In this document: one piece after another, positions 44,314 through 55,258 of the stretch | Layout: each line of letters starts with the position of its first letter | How positions within the stretch are numbered: the stretch's first letter is position 1 | NCBI RefSeq assembly: GCF_001411495.1 | Contig: NZ_CP012981.1 | Location: forward strand, 3,720,001 to 3,784,000 | Reading direction: 5' to 3' | Length of the DNA stretch: 64,000 nt | DNA from: Burkholderia cepacia ATCC 25416 | GTDB lineage: Bacteria; Pseudomonadota; Gammaproteobacteria; Burkholderiales; Burkholderiaceae | Translations under genes and position numbers: made by a program | The notes under the pieces: generated by a model | Seen by the model: the letters and a program-made list of their open reading frames with translations, nothing else | Database searches by the model: none | What the model was told of the DNA's origin: nothing

Positions 44314-45501
44314 TCAGACCACGGTGATCGCGAGCGCGCTTTCGCGGTAGTGCTTCGCGGCCTTGTCGGTTTCGCCGAGATGCTCGAACAGGCGCGCGAG
44401 CGCACGATGCGCACGCACCTTCAGCGCCTCGTTGTCGGCGAGCTTCAGCGCCGATTCGAGGAACGACTGCGCCTTGCCCCACAGCTGCTGCTGCTGGCAC
44501 AGGCGGCCGAGCGCGAACAGCAGGTCGGCATCCTCCGGGTGATCCTTCTTCCACCCTTCGGCCTTCTGGATCAGCGGCAGCGCATCGGCGCCGGCCGTAT
44601 CCGGGTAACGGCGCAGCAGGCGCGCATCCCAGTTGTGGGCAAGCGCGTCCTCGACGATGCGGCGCGCTTCGTTGCGGCGCTCGAGCGGAACGAGAAGATC
44701 GGCCGCGAGATCGGCGAGACGCGGCGACTGGCGCTCGACCGGCGACAGCGACTGCCACACGTCGAGCAGCGCGTCCGGGTCGTGCCGGCGTTCGCGCAGC
44801 AGGTTTTCCGCAGCCTGCTGGCGCAGCCGCACGGCTGCGGCCGGATGCAGCGCCTCGCGCTTCTCGAGCGCCTTCGCGAGCTTCAGCACCTCGGCCCAGT
44901 TCTTCAGCTGCTGCTGCGCGCGCAGTGCAACCTGCTGCGCATGGATACGCTTGCCGCCCGCCTGCAGGTCGGCCAGCGCGGCGAGCGCACCGTCGGCATC
45001 GCGCGCGTCCGCGCGCATGTCGGCCGCGGCGAGCAGCCGTGCGTCCTGCCACTCGGGTGCGTCGACCTTCGACAGCCAGTCGTCGCGACGCGTGTACTCG
45101 TGCATCCGGTGCGCGGCAGTCGCCGCGACGAGACTCGCCGCGCCCTGATTCGCGTCGACCGACAGCGCTTCACGCGCGGCCTTCTCCGCGCGCGAGAAGC
45201 GGCCCGCGTACAGGTTCGCGATCGCGTCGCGCAGCGATGCCTGCGCCTTCTCGTTGCGCGAACGCGCACGATACGCGGCGACCCGCTGCGGCATGCGCCA
45301 GATGTTGCGCACGATGCGCAGCAGCGCATACACGACGATGAACAGCACGACGATGGCGATCACGAACAGGTTCAGCGACACGTCGATCCGGTACGGCGGA
45401 TAGACGAGCAGCACCTGCCCCGCGTCGAAACGGCCGACGGTGGCGAGCGCAGCGGCGATCGCGAACAGGACCGCGAGCCAGACGATTCCTCGAAGCGTCA
45501 T
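44314..45501 (-). CDS. hemY: HemY-like haem-biosynthesis-associated TPR protein
   Basis: This 395-residue inner-membrane protein has two N-terminal helices (about 5-25 and 42-62) as in HemY_N, then a long TPR-like helical domain (about 85-390) with FSRAEKAAREALSV and LKVRAHRALARLFEHLG. Proteobacterial HemY of this type is not the oxygen-dependent protoporphyrinogen oxidase but an organising or accessory factor. It starts 2 nt after the hemDX stop, last gene of hemC-hemDX-hemY. Confidence 0.93.
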   Translation of the reverse strand: MTLRGIVWLAVLFAIAAALATVGRFDAGQVLLVYPPYRIDVSLNLFVIAIVVLFIVVYALLRIVRNIWRMPQRVAAYRARSRNEKAQASLRDAIANLYAGRFSRAEKAAREALSVDANQGAASLVAATAAHRMHEYTRRDDWLSKVDAPEWQDARLLAAADMRADARDADGALAALADLQAGGKRIHAQQVALRAQQQLKNWAEVLKLAKALEKREALHPAAAVRLRQQAAENLLRERRHDPDALLDVWQSLSPVERQSPRLADLAADLLVPLERRNEARRIVEDALAHNWDARLLRRYPDTAGADALPLIQKAEGWKKDHPEDADLLFALGRLCQQQQLWGKAQSFLESALKLADNEALKVRAHRALARLFEHLGETDKAAKHYRESALAITVV

Positions 45502-45503
45502 CG

Positions 45504-47474
45504 TTACCCCCGGCTCTTGAACTGCTGAACGGCGTTCAGGCTCGTGTTCAGGTTCGGCACCGCGACCGTCAGCGATGCGCCGTCAACCTGCTTGAGCAGA
45601 TCCTCGACGGTCTGCGTGTCCTTCGATGCCTGGTCGAAATACTTCCCGAGCGACGCCTGCGCGGCGTGCAGGTCGGCCTTCATCGCGCCGTCGTTGCGCG
45701 CGAGCAGCGACAGGCGCGCGGTCAGCAGGCGCAGCTTCACGTTCTCGCGCACGAAGTAACCCTGGTCGGGCGACGCGAGCATCGCGTCCGCGTTGTCGAT
45801 CCGGCGCACCTGCACGAGCCCCTTCAGCTGCTGGCCGAGGCCGGCCGAGAAGTCGCGCCACCACACCTTCCAGCGCGGCTCGCCGGCCACGGCCGACGAT
45901 GCAGCCACGGCCGGCGCGGCCTTCGGCGCTTCGTGCGGGACGATCGCCTCGCCGGACAGCGGCAGCGCGTCGATCTTCGCGATCGCGTCGTCGAGCTTGA
46001 TCGCGAGGCCCGTGAGGTCGGCCGCCGGTGCGGCCTTCAGCTTCTCGATATCCAGCGCGAGCGCCTTGCGCACCGTGACGGCCTGCGCGCTCTGCGAGGT
46101 GGCGAGGCGCGCGTCGGCATTCTGCAGCGCGATCAGCGCGAGCTGCGTGTTGCCGGTCAGCTGAAGCTGCTGGCTCGCGCTCGACAGCATCTGGTCGACT
46201 TCCTCGAGCATCCACGCATCGCGGTTGCGCGACAGGTCCTGGTATTGCTGCTGCAGCGCCTGCTGCGCGCTCTGCGCGTCGGCGAGCTTGCCGTCGAGCT
46301 GCGCGAGCTGCGTGTCGACCTGGTGCGTACTCGCCAGCGCCTGCTCGGTCTTCATCCGCGTTTCGGCCGTCTGCGCGTCGAGCGCCTTCTGGCGCGCGAC
46401 GAACGTGCCGTCGAGCCGGTCGATCTTGCGGTTCAGCGCGTAGCCGCCGACGCCCGCCGCGCAGCCGAGCACGACGACGACGAACCACAGCACCGCGCTG
46501 CCGCCGCGGCGCGCGGGCGGTTCGGACGCCATATAGGCGGGACGGGACGGCGGTGCGGATGCAGCGGCCGGCTGGGAAGCGACGCTTTTGGAATCGTTGG
46601 TATCTGTCATGCGTTTAGTCACCGGTGCGGCTGTCGCCGGTTGGACGGCCTCGTCGGCCATCGTTCGAAACGCGCGGACGATGCGCTCATCGCCCGCGCC
46701 GGTCAGCGTAATCCTATCAAAACCCAATGCGCGCGCGGTCTGCTCGATTCGCGGATGCGGCGCGACGAGCGGCACATGCTTCAGCGCGGCGATCTCGGCA
46801 TCGTTCAGATGCGTCCGTGCGAGTTCGTGCAGGTTGCGCACGCCTTCCGAGCTCGTGACGAGCCACGCATGCGGTTCGCCGTCGAGCAGCGCATGCACGC
46901 GCTCCCACGCGCCGACGCGCGGCTCGGGCACGACGCGCCGGTACGCGGCGACGAGCGTGACGTCCGCGCCGGCTTCGCGCAGCCGGTCGGCGAGCCATTC
47001 GCGCCCGCCGTCGCCGCGTACGATCAGCACGCGCTTGCCCGCCAGCGCGGGTGCGCCGCCGAATTCGGCCTCGATGCACGCGAACAGGCTTTCCGAATCG
47101 TAATGGGGTACGCCGCCGTCGGCCGGCGCCTGCGGCGCGATCACGCGATGCGCGGGCGCCGCGATGCCGTGACGCTCGAGCGCCGCGACGCTGCCGGGCC
47201 CGACCACGCCGACCGGCAGCGCGTTCGGCCAGATCGCGCCGTACTGCGCGAGCGCGCGGTCGATCGCGTTCGGCGACACGAAAATCACCAGCGCGTAATC
47301 GGCGAGCGCCGCGAACGCGGCGTCGAGCGGCGCCGGATCGTCGACGGGCGCAATATCGATCAACGGGAATTCGAGCACGTCGCAACCGGCCTCGGCCAGT
47401 TGTGACGCGAGCGCGCCGGACTGGCCGTCCGGGCGCGTCAGGACAGCGGTGAACGCGCGCGCGCCGCCCGCCAT
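45504..47474 (-). CDS. hemD: Fused uroporphyrinogen-III synthase (HemD) and HemX domain protein
   Basis: This 656-residue protein is two modules. Residues 1 to about 265 are HemD: TAVLTRPDGQSGALASQLAEAGCDVLEFPLIDI, VVGPGSVAALERHGI and LVTSSEGVRNL. It cyclises hydroxymethylbilane to uroporphyrinogen III. A linker with Pro/Ser/Ala follows, then one membrane helix (about 325-345, SAVLWFVVVVLGCAAGVGGYAL) and a periplasmic coiled-coil HemX domain (about 350-650). It overlaps hemC by 1 nt (TGATG) and precedes hemY by 2 nt. In E. coli hemD and hemX are separate genes; the fusion is a known Burkholderia arrangement. Confidence 0.93.
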   Translation of the reverse strand: MAGGARAFTAVLTRPDGQSGALASQLAEAGCDVLEFPLIDIAPVDDPAPLDAAFAALADYALVIFVSPNAIDRALAQYGAIWPNALPVGVVGPGSVAALERHGIAAPAHRVIAPQAPADGGVPHYDSESLFACIEAEFGGAPALAGKRVLIVRGDGGREWLADRLREAGADVTLVAAYRRVVPEPRVGAWERVHALLDGEPHAWLVTSSEGVRNLHELARTHLNDAEIAALKHVPLVAPHPRIEQTARALGFDRITLTGAGDERIVRAFRTMADEAVQPATAAPVTKRMTDTNDSKSVASQPAAASAPPSRPAYMASEPPARRGGSAVLWFVVVVLGCAAGVGGYALNRKIDRLDGTFVARQKALDAQTAETRMKTEQALASTHQVDTQLAQLDGKLADAQSAQQALQQQYQDLSRNRDAWMLEEVDQMLSSASQQLQLTGNTQLALIALQNADARLATSQSAQAVTVRKALALDIEKLKAAPAADLTGLAIKLDDAIAKIDALPLSGEAIVPHEAPKAAPAVAASSAVAGEPRWKVWWRDFSAGLGQQLKGLVQVRRIDNADAMLASPDQGYFVRENVKLRLLTARLSLLARNDGAMKADLHAAQASLGKYFDQASKDTQTVEDLLKQVDGASLTVAVPNLNTSLNAVQQFKSRG

Positions 47475-48478
47475 CAGGCGTCGCCCTTGCCGGCGGCCTG
47501 CGAGCCCGCGAGCAGCGCCTGGACGATCTCGAGCGCGCCTTGCGCCTCGAGTTCGTCGGACACGGCGCGGCCGAGCGCGAGCGCATCGGCGACGCTCATG
47601 ACGGCCCCGCACTCCTCGGCGGTCAGCACGCGCTTGCCGTCGGTCGTCGACACGCGGCCCGTCAGGTACAGCTCGCCCGCGCGCCACACCGCATGCGCGG
47701 CGAGCGGCACCTCGCAGCTGCCGCCGAGCGCGCGCGACACCATCCGCTCGGCCTCGACCGCGAGCGCGGTCTGCGGGTCGTGCAGCGGTGCGAGCCACGC
47801 GGCGACGTCGTCGCGGTGCGACGCGATCTCGATGCCGAGCGCGCCCTGGCCCGCGGCGGGCGGGCTCGCGTCGACGTCGAGCAGCGCGCGGATCCGCGCT
47901 TCGAGGCCGAGGCGCTTCAGGCCGGCGGCCGCCAGGATGATCGCCGCGTAATCGCCGCGATCGAGCTTCGCCAGGCGCGTGTCGAGGTTGCCGCGCAGCG
48001 GCAGCACGTCCAGGTGCGGGTAGCGCGAGCGCAGCATCGCCTCGCGGCGCAGGCTCGACGTGCCGACCACGGCACCGGCCGGCAGCGCGTCGAGCGACGC
48101 GTAGTCGTTCGACACGAACGCATCGCGCGGGTCCTCGCGCTCCATGATCGCGGCAAGCGAGAAGCCTTCCGGCAGCGCCATCGGCACGTCCTTCAGCGAA
48201 TGCACGGCGAGATCGGCGCGGCCGTCGGCCAGCGCGGCCTCCAGTTCCTTCACGAACAGGCCCTTGCCGCCGACCTTCGACAGCGTGCGATCGAGAATCT
48301 GGTCGCCGCGCGTCGTCATTCCGAGGATTTTCACGTCACAAGCTGGATATAATTTGCGCAGCGCATCACGCACATGTTCGGCTTGCCACATCGCCAGGCG
48401 GCTCTCGCGCGAAGCAATCGTCAACGTCGCGGGCGGCTGTGCCTGTTGCGGCCCGGCCGCAGGAGTCTCGGAATTCAT
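47474..48478 (-). CDS. hemC: Porphobilinogen deaminase (hydroxymethylbilane synthase)
   Basis: This 334-residue enzyme has [21 protein letters not shown], a [10 protein letters not shown] motif, dipyrromethane-cofactor Cys in [14 protein letters not shown], and [10 protein letters not shown]. It polymerises four porphobilinogens. The N-terminus has a 15-residue Pro/Ala/Gln extension. The chosen ATG at 48478 has no obvious ribosome site. It is the first gene of hemC-hemDX-hemY, divergent from ppc across 207 nt. Confidence 0.95.
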   Translation of the reverse strand: MNSETPAAGPQQAQPPATLTIASRESRLAMWQAEHVRDALRKLYPACDVKILGMTTRGDQILDRTLSKVGGKGLFVKELEAALADGRADLAVHSLKDVPMALPEGFSLAAIMEREDPRDAFVSNDYASLDALPAGAVVGTSSLRREAMLRSRYPHLDVLPLRGNLDTRLAKLDRGDYAAIILAAAGLKRLGLEARIRALLDVDASPPAAGQGALGIEIASHRDDVAAWLAPLHDPQTALAVEAERMVSRALGGSCEVPLAAHAVWRAGELYLTGRVSTTDGKRVLTAEECGAVMSVADALALGRAVSDELEAQGALEIVQALLAGSQAAGKGDA

Positions 48479-48685
48479 TGCTGGAACATCGAAGGACGGG
48501 ATTGAAGATCGAACAATGGTAGCACGCACGCCCCCGCCCGCCCGGGCCCGGAGCCTGCGTCCGGCCTGCCGCCGGGCGGGTCGCGGCGCCGATGTGCGGA
48601 TGTGCCGCACGTAGCTGGTTGCTTGACCGCAGTTTCGCAGTTTCCGCAGTTCCTTTTGACTCGAGCTTTCCCAAGGAAACCCATC

Positions 48686-51600
48686 GTGAAGTCTTCCGGA
48701 TCGGCGCGTACGGCGCGCCGCAATGCTGCCCTGTCCTCCTCCGACGCCTCGACGGACACCGTCGCCACCGCCGCGAACGGCCGTGCGAAAACGGCAACGA
48801 AACCGAAAGACCCGATACGTCAGACAAAACGCACGGCGAAAGCCGCCGGCCCGGCCGCCCGCACGGCCGGGGCGACGAAGGCTGGCACCCGCACGCGCGA
48901 CGACAAGGACGGCCCGCTGTTCGACGACATCCGCTTTCTCGGCCGCCTGCTCGGCGACGTCGTGCGCGAGCAGGAAGGCGACACCGTGTTCGACGTCGTC
49001 GAGACGATCCGCCAGACCGCCGTCAAGTTCCGCCGCGAGGACGACAGCGAAGCCGCGCAGACGCTCGAGAAAAAGCTGCGCAAGCTGACGCCGGAGCAGA
49101 CGGTGAGCGTCGTGCGCGCGTTCAGCTATTTCTCGCACCTCGCGAACATCGCGGAAGACCGCCACCACAACCGCCGCCGCCGCATCCACGCGCTGGCCGG
49201 CTCCGCGTCGCAGCCCGGCACCGTCGCGTACGCACTCGAGCAGTTGAAAACGACCGGCAATGCGTCGAAGCGACTGCTGCAGCGCTTCTTCGACGATGCG
49301 CTGATCGTGCCGGTGCTGACCGCGCACCCGACCGAAGTGCAGCGCAAGAGCATCCTCGACGCGCAGCACGACATCGCACGCCTGCTCGCCGAGCGCGACC
49401 AGGAGCTGACCAGCCGCGAGCGCCAGTACAACGAATCGATGCTGCGCGCACGCGTCACCACGCTGTGGCAGACCCGCATGCTGCGCGACGCGCGCCTGAC
49501 GGTCGGCGACGAAATCGAGAACGCGCTGTCGTACTACCGCGCGACGTTCCTCGACGAACTGCCCGCGCTGTACGGCGACATCGAGGCCGCGCTCGCCGAG
49601 CACGGCCTGTCCGCGCGCGTACCCGCGTTCTTCCAGATGGGCAGCTGGATCGGCGGCGACCGCGACGGCAACCCGAACGTGACCGCGTCGACGCTCGACG
49701 AAGCGATCAACCGCCAGGCCGCGGTGATCCTCGAGCACTATCTGGAACAGGTGCACAAGCTCGGCGCCGAACTGTCCGTGTCGAACCTGCTCGTCGGTGC
49801 GAACGACGCCGTGAAGGCGCTCGCGGCCGCGTCGCCCGACCAGTCGCCGCACCGCGTCGACGAGCCGTATCGTCGCGCGCTGATCGGCATCTACACGCGG
49901 CTCGCCGCAAGCGCGCGCGTGCGTCTCGGCGAAGGCACGGTGCCCGTGCGCAGCGCGGGCCGCGGCGCGCCGCCCGTGCGCGCGATCCCGTATGCGGATT
50001 CCGAAGCGTTCGTCGCCGACCTGAAGGTGCTGACCGCATCGCTCGACGAACACCACGGCACGTCGCTCGCCGCGCCGCGCCTCGCGCCGCTCGTGCGCGC
50101 GGCCGAAGTGTTCGGCTTCCATCTCGCGAGCATCGACCTGCGCCAGAGCTCCGACATCCACGAAGCCGTGGTCGCCGAGCTGTTCGCGCGCGCGGGCGTC
50201 GAGGCCGACTACGCGGCGCTCGCCGAGGAAGACAAGCTGCGCGTGCTGCTCGCCGCGCTCGCCGATCCGCGTCCGCTGCGCTCGCCGTACCTCGAATACT
50301 CCGCGCTCGCCCAGAGCGAACTCGGCGTGTTCGAGAAGGCGCGCGACGTGCGCGCCCAATTCGGCCCGCGCGCGGTACGCAACTACATCATTTCGCATAC
50401 GGAAACCGTCAGCGACCTCGTCGAGGTGCTGCTGCTCCAGAAGGAAACGGGCCTGCTCGAAGGCGCGCTCGGCGTGCCCGGCGGCAACGCCCGCAACAGC
50501 CTGATGGTGATCCCGCTGTTCGAGACGATTCCCGACCTGCGCGACGCCGCGCGCATCATGCGCGAATACTTCGCGCTGCCGGGCATCGACGCGCTGATCG
50601 CGCACCAGGGCGCCGAGCAGGAAGTGATGCTCGGCTATTCGGACAGCAACAAGGACGGCGGCTTCCTCACGTCGAACTGGGAGCTGTATCGCGCGGAACT
50701 CGCGCTCGTCGACCTGTTCCGCGACCGCAAGATCACGCTGCGGCTGTTCCACGGCCGCGGCGGCACGGTCGGCCGCGGCGGCGGCCCGACCTACCAGGCG
50801 ATCCTGTCGCAGCCGCCGGGCACCGTGAACGGCCAGATCCGCCTGACCGAACAGGGCGAGGTGATCGCGAGCAAGTTCGCGAACCCGGAGATCGGCCGCC
50901 GGAACCTCGAGACGGTCGTCGCCGCGACGCTCGAGGCAACGCTCCTGCCGCAGAACAACGCGCCCGCGCAGCTGCCGGCGTTCGAGGCCGCGATGCAGAC
51001 GCTGTCCGATTCGGCGATGGCCGCGTACCGCGCGCTCGTCTACGAAACCCCGGGCTTCACCGACTATTTCTTCTCGTCGACGCCGATCACCGAGATCGCC
51101 GAGCTGAACATCGGCAGCCGCCCGGCCTCGCGCAAGCTGCAGGATCCGAAGCAGCGCAAGATCGAGGACCTGCGCGCGATTCCGTGGGGCTTCTCGTGGG
51201 GCCAGTGCCGGCTGCTGCTGACGGGCTGGTACGGCTTCGGCAGCGCGGTGAGTGCATATCTCGACGGCGCGCAGGATGAAACCGAGCGCACGAAGCGCGT
51301 CGCGCTGCTGAAGAAGATGAACAAGACCTGGCCGTTCTTCTCGAACCTGATGTCGAACATGGACATGGTGCTGGCGAAGACCGACCTCGCGGTCGCGTCG
51401 CGCTACGCGCAACTGGTCGCCGACCGCAAGCTGCGCAAGCACGTGTTCGAGCGGATCGTCGCGGAATGGGAGCGCACAGCGCAGGCGCTGGCGGAAATCA
51501 CCGGGCACGAAGGCCGCCTCGCGACCAACCCGCTGCTCGCGCGATCGATCAAGAACCGCTTCCCGTATCTCGATCCGCTGAATCACCTGCAGGTCGAGCT

Positions 51601-51700
51601 GATCAAGCGCCACCGCGCGGGCGACACGAACGCGCGGCTGCGCCGCGGGATTCACCTGACGATCAACGGGATCGCGGCCGGCCTGCGCAACACGGGCTGA
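48686..51700 (+). CDS. ppc: Phosphoenolpyruvate carboxylase
   Basis: About 1004 residues starting at GTG 48686 with AAGGA upstream. Catalytic His in [12 protein letters not shown], the [14 protein letters not shown] glycine loop, and [17 protein letters not shown] are intact. C-terminal [14 protein letters not shown] matches the family end. The enzyme adds bicarbonate to phosphoenolpyruvate to replenish oxaloacetate. Residues 1 to about 70 are a Lys/Ala/Thr-rich disordered extension not found in E. coli PEPC (883 aa), as in other Burkholderia. A GTG start is inferred; 48602 is a further GTG upstream. Confidence 0.95.
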   Translation: MKSSGSARTARRNAALSSSDASTDTVATAANGRAKTATKPKDPIRQTKRTAKAAGPAARTAGATKAGTRTRDDKDGPLFDDIRFLGRLLGDVVREQEGDTVFDVVETIRQTAVKFRREDDSEAAQTLEKKLRKLTPEQTVSVVRAFSYFSHLANIAEDRHHNRRRRIHALAGSASQPGTVAYALEQLKTTGNASKRLLQRFFDDALIVPVLTAHPTEVQRKSILDAQHDIARLLAERDQELTSRERQYNESMLRARVTTLWQTRMLRDARLTVGDEIENALSYYRATFLDELPALYGDIEAALAEHGLSARVPAFFQMGSWIGGDRDGNPNVTASTLDEAINRQAAVILEHYLEQVHKLGAELSVSNLLVGANDAVKALAAASPDQSPHRVDEPYRRALIGIYTRLAASARVRLGEGTVPVRSAGRGAPPVRAIPYADSEAFVADLKVLTASLDEHHGTSLAAPRLAPLVRAAEVFGFHLASIDLRQSSDIHEAVVAELFARAGVEADYAALAEEDKLRVLLAALADPRPLRSPYLEYSALAQSELGVFEKARDVRAQFGPRAVRNYIISHTETVSDLVEVLLLQKETGLLEGALGVPGGNARNSLMVIPLFETIPDLRDAARIMREYFALPGIDALIAHQGAEQEVMLGYSDSNKDGGFLTSNWELYRAELALVDLFRDRKITLRLFHGRGGTVGRGGGPTYQAILSQPPGTVNGQIRLTEQGEVIASKFANPEIGRRNLETVVAATLEATLLPQNNAPAQLPAFEAAMQTLSDSAMAAYRALVYETPGFTDYFFSSTPITEIAELNIGSRPASRKLQDPKQRKIEDLRAIPWGFSWGQCRLLLTGWYGFGSAVSAYLDGAQDETERTKRVALLKKMNKTWPFFSNLMSNMDMVLAKTDLAVASRYAQLVADRKLRKHVFERIVAEWERTAQALAEITGHEGRLATNPLLARSIKNRFPYLDPLNHLQVELIKRHRAGDTNARLRRGIHLTINGIAAGLRNTG

Positions 51701-51743
51701 TCCGCATGCGGCGCGGCGTGATGCCGCGCCGGCCGGCGACGTG

Positions 51744-51791
51744 AAAGCCGCGATACCCACCGTATGCACGGTGGCGTATCGCGGCTTTTTT
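51744..51791 (+). terminator. Terminator of ppc
   Basis: A long stem of about 20 bp with one bulge and ATGC loop (51744-51763 with 51768-51788), then TTTTTT. It may also serve the convergent methyltransferase gene. Confidence 0.9.
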
Positions 51792-51835
51792 CATGCTTGC
51801 GGGCGTCGACGAAACCGTGCCGGCGCACCGCACGC

Positions 51836-52588
51836 TCAGTGCGCGTCGATCAGCAGCGCGTCGTGCTCGAACGATCCGTCGGGCTGCACCGCGTAATAGC
51901 CGCGCACCTCGTCGGGCGCATGCGCCCACAGCGCGCGAATGCCGGTCACGCTGTCGGCCGGCGTGCGGATGCGCGCGACCCACGTATCGAAATCGATCGG
52001 CAGCCGCCAGCGGCTGTGCACGTGCGCGTCGAAGCCGGCATCGCGGAACATCGCGAGCCATTCGTCCGCGCGGTAGTCGCGCACGTGCGACGCGTCGCGC
52101 AGCACTTCCGCGGCCTGCAGGTACGTATCGAGGAGCGGATGGTCGTTGCCGGCGATGTCGATCATCAGCACGCGGCCGCCCGGCTTCAGCACGCGGCGCA
52201 CTTCGGCGAGCGCCGCGCGCATGTCGTGCCAGTGGTGTGCGCTCATCCGGCTCACGACCCAGTCGAACGTCGCCGTCTCGAACGGCAGTTTCTCGGCCGG
52301 GCCCTGCTGCGTACGGATGTTCGCGAGCCCGCGCTCGCGCGCCGCGGCGTCGACCGTCGCGAGCATCTGCGCGGCGAGATCGTAGGCGACCACGTCGCGC
52401 ACGTGCGGCGCGACCGCGAAGCTCGCGTGGCCGGCGCCGCAGCCGAGATCGAGCACCGCGGCATCGGGCGTCGCGCGCACCGCGTCGGCGAGCGTCTGCA
52501 GGTCGGCGCCCGTCGCGTGGACCGTGCTCGTCAGGTAGGCGGCGGCCGTCGTGCCGAATGCGTCGGCGACCTGGTCGTGGTGTTTCAT
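51836..52588 (-). CDS. SAM-dependent class I methyltransferase
   Basis: This 250-residue protein starts MKHHDQVADAF after AAAGGAGAG. SAM-binding motif I VLDLGCGAGHASFAVA, motif II VVAYDLAAQML, and ALAEVRRVLKPGGRVLMIDIAG are clear. It resembles UbiE/Methyltransf_11-type enzymes of unknown small-molecule substrate. It is divergent from an XRE regulator gene, 218 nt apart, and probably under its control. Confidence 0.93.
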   Translation of the reverse strand: MKHHDQVADAFGTTAAAYLTSTVHATGADLQTLADAVRATPDAAVLDLGCGAGHASFAVAPHVRDVVAYDLAAQMLATVDAAARERGLANIRTQQGPAEKLPFETATFDWVVSRMSAHHWHDMRAALAEVRRVLKPGGRVLMIDIAGNDHPLLDTYLQAAEVLRDASHVRDYRADEWLAMFRDAGFDAHVHSRWRLPIDFDTWVARIRTPADSVTGIRALWAHAPDEVRGYYAVQPDGSFEHDALLIDAH

Positions 52589-52717
52589 CGTTCTCTCCTT
52601 TCTTTTGCGCAATCGGCCGGCGTGGATGCGTCAGTGCGCATTCCGGCCCCATGCAACACGTTTTGTGGGACGCCCGCTCCCCTGGCAGCGCGCGAGCCGC
52701 TACAATAGGCCCGCGCC

Positions 52718-52729
52718 TGTACCAGTACA
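52718..52729. promoter_or_regulatory. TGTAC-N2-GTACA dyad between methyltransferase and XRE genes
   Basis: Perfect 5-bp arms separated by 2 nt (52718-52722 and 52725-52729). On the minus strand TTGTAC, 17 nt, TATTGT overlaps it, a plausible promoter for the methyltransferase gene; binding here would repress it. The protein encoded at 52807 is the obvious candidate. Confidence 0.5.
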
Positions 52730-52806
52730 AGTTAAGCAGTTATTCTGGTATTCGATACACCCGTCTGATCGTTGCCGCATCCCCGCTTCCACTTCGCCGT
52801 TTCCGC

Positions 52807-53616
52807 ATGAACCAGCCGTCATCCGTCCCCGTCCCGCCGCTCGATGCCACGCCCGCCCGTGCGCTCGGCGAATTCATCCGCGCCCACCGCGAGCGGCTGT
52901 CGCCGCAGGCCGTCGGCCTGCCGCCCGGCCCGCGCCGCCGCACGCCGGGGCTGCGGCGCGAGGAAGTCGCGCAGCTCTGCGGCGTCAGCCCCACCTGGTA
53001 CACGTGGATCGAACAGGGCCGCCCCGTGTCCGCGTCGGCCGACGCACTCGCGCGGATCGCCGTCGCGCTGCAACTGTCGAAGGCCGAGCGCGTGTACCTG
53101 TTCGAGCTGGCCGCGCAGCGCGACCCGGCCGAGCCCGACGTCGCGGGCGGCGACCTGCCGCCGACGCTCGCCGCGACCGTCGCGGCCATCGCGACGCCCG
53201 CCTACGTGCTCGACCGGCAATGGAACGCACTCGCGTGGAACGCACCGGCCGCCGCGCTCTTTTCCGGCTGGCTCGACGGCGAGCACGACCGCAACCTGCT
53301 GCGCTTCACGTTCATGTCGCCGGCCGCGCGCACGCTGATCGTCGACTGGGAAACCCGGGCGCGGCGGCTCGCGGCCGAATTCCGCGCCGATTCGATCCGG
53401 CACCTGACCGACGCGCCCACGCGTGCGCTGATCGACGCACTGACCGCCGGCAGCGACGCCTTCGCGCAGTACTGGGCATCGCAGGACGTGTTCGAACGCG
53501 AAGGCGGCCTGCGCGAATTCGACCATCCGGCCGACGGCCGCCTCGTGTACCAGCAGATCACGCTGAAACCCGCGCACCGCGAAGACCTGAAGCTGGTCGT
53601 GCTCGTGCGCGACTGA
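52807..53616 (+). CDS. XRE-type HTH regulator with MmyB-like ligand domain
   Basis: This 269-residue protein has an N-terminal HTH (about 18-90: ALGEFIRAHRERLSPQAVG, GLRREEVAQLCGVSPTWYTWIEQGR, ALARIAVALQLSKAER). A C-terminal MmyB-like domain follows (about 115-265; PAYVLDRQWNALAWNAPAAALF, NLLRFTFMSPAARTLIVDWE). This family senses hydrophobic ligands. It is divergent from the methyltransferase gene, with a palindrome between the two. Start ATG 52807. Confidence 0.92.
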   Translation: MNQPSSVPVPPLDATPARALGEFIRAHRERLSPQAVGLPPGPRRRTPGLRREEVAQLCGVSPTWYTWIEQGRPVSASADALARIAVALQLSKAERVYLFELAAQRDPAEPDVAGGDLPPTLAATVAAIATPAYVLDRQWNALAWNAPAAALFSGWLDGEHDRNLLRFTFMSPAARTLIVDWETRARRLAAEFRADSIRHLTDAPTRALIDALTAGSDAFAQYWASQDVFEREGGLREFDHPADGRLVYQQITLKPAHREDLKLVVLVRD

Positions 53617-53754
53617 ACGGGCCGGCCCGCGCGGACCACGGCCGGCGGGCCGCCGCGAACGGCTGCGCGCCGCGGCGGGCAGGCCCGCGAATGTTAGAAT
53701 CGCGGGATTCCCTCGGCGGCGCACGCCGCCCAACATCCCCTTCGAAGAATCGCC

Positions 53755-55164
53755 ATGACGTCCCAACTGCACAAAAAGGGCGAGGCCTGGTCGGCCCGCT
53801 TCTCGGAACCGATGTCGGAGCTGGTCAAGCGCTACACGTCGTCGGTGTTTTTCGACAAGCGCCTCGCGCTCGTCGACATCGCCGGCTCGCTCGCGCACGC
53901 GAACATGCTCGCCGCGCAGAAGATCATCAGCGCCGACGACCTGGCCGCGATCGAACGCGGAATGGCGCAGATCAAGGGAGAAATCGAGCGCGGCGAATTC
54001 GAATGGCAGCTCGACCTGGAAGACGTCCACCTGAACATCGAGGCGCGCCTGACCGCGCTGATCGGCGATGCCGGCAAGCGCCTGCACACGGGCCGCTCGC
54101 GCAACGACCAGGTCGCCACCGACATCCGCCTGTGGCTGCGCGGCGAGATCGACCGCATCGGCGGCCTGCTGAACGACCTGCGCGGCGCGCTGCTCGACCT
54201 CGCGGAACAGAACGCCGACACGATCATGCCGGGCTTCACGCACCTGCAGGTCGCGCAACCCGTCACGTTCGGCCACCACCTGCTCGCGTACGTCGAGATG
54301 TTCTCGCGCGACGCGGAGCGCATGCGCGACTGCCGCACCCGCGTGAACCGCCTGCCGCTCGGCGCGGCCGCGCTCGCCGGCACGAGCTACCCGATCGACC
54401 GTCACGCCGTGGCGAAGACGCTCGGCTTCGACGGCATCTGCGCGAACTCGCTCGACGCGGTGTCGGATCGCGACTTCGCGATCGAATTCACGGCGGCTTC
54501 CGCGCTCGTGATGACGCACGTGTCGCGCTTCTCCGAAGAACTCGTGCTGTGGATGAGCCCGCGCGTCGGCTTCATCGACATCGCCGACCGCTTCTGCACC
54601 GGCAGCTCGATCATGCCGCAGAAGAAGAACCCGGACGTGCCCGAGCTCGCGCGCGGCAAGACGGGCCGCGTGAACGGCCACCTGATGGCGCTGCTGACGC
54701 TGATGAAAGGCCAGCCGCTCGCGTACAACAAGGACAACCAGGAAGACAAGGAACCGCTGTTCGACACGGTCGACACCGTCGCCGACACGCTGCGGATCTT
54801 CGCCGAGATGGTGGCCGGCATCACCGTGAAGCCGGACGCGATGCGCGCGGCCGCCCTGCAGGGCTTCTCGACCGCCACCGACCTCGCCGACTACCTGGTG
54901 AAGCGCGGCCTGCCGTTCCGCGATGCGCACGAAGCCGTCGCGCACGCCGTGAAGATCTGCGACGACCGTGGCATCGACCTGGCCGACCTGACGCTCGACG
55001 AGATGAAGCAGGAACTGCCGAACGTCGCGCACCTGATCGGCGAAGACGTGTTCGGCTACCTGACGCTCGAAGGTTCGGTCGCCAGCCGCAATCACCCTGG
55101 CGGCACCGCACCCGACCAGGTGCGTGCGGCGGTCAAGGCAGCCCGCGCCGCGCTCGGCCGGTAA
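53755..55164 (+). CDS. argH: Argininosuccinate lyase
   Basis: This 469-residue enzyme has [51 protein letters not shown], and the signature [20 protein letters not shown]. It splits argininosuccinate into arginine and fumarate in arginine synthesis. Full length; start ATG 53755. Confidence 0.97.
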   Translation: MTSQLHKKGEAWSARFSEPMSELVKRYTSSVFFDKRLALVDIAGSLAHANMLAAQKIISADDLAAIERGMAQIKGEIERGEFEWQLDLEDVHLNIEARLTALIGDAGKRLHTGRSRNDQVATDIRLWLRGEIDRIGGLLNDLRGALLDLAEQNADTIMPGFTHLQVAQPVTFGHHLLAYVEMFSRDAERMRDCRTRVNRLPLGAAALAGTSYPIDRHAVAKTLGFDGICANSLDAVSDRDFAIEFTAASALVMTHVSRFSEELVLWMSPRVGFIDIADRFCTGSSIMPQKKNPDVPELARGKTGRVNGHLMALLTLMKGQPLAYNKDNQEDKEPLFDTVDTVADTLRIFAEMVAGITVKPDAMRAAALQGFSTATDLADYLVKRGLPFRDAHEAVAHAVKICDDRGIDLADLTLDEMKQELPNVAHLIGEDVFGYLTLEGSVASRNHPGGTAPDQVRAAVKAARAALGR

Positions 55165-55258
55165 GCCCGCTGTTCCGGACGGACGCCATCGGCGTCCGTT
55201 TTTCATTCGGGCGGCCGTCGCGCCGCCCATCGCCTTCCCCGCTTCCCGAATGCCGCCG

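Noticed and set aside
48479..51769. A minus-strand open frame continuing upstream of hemC through ppc
   Set aside because: Upstream part is the antisense of ppc; hemC starts at 48478.
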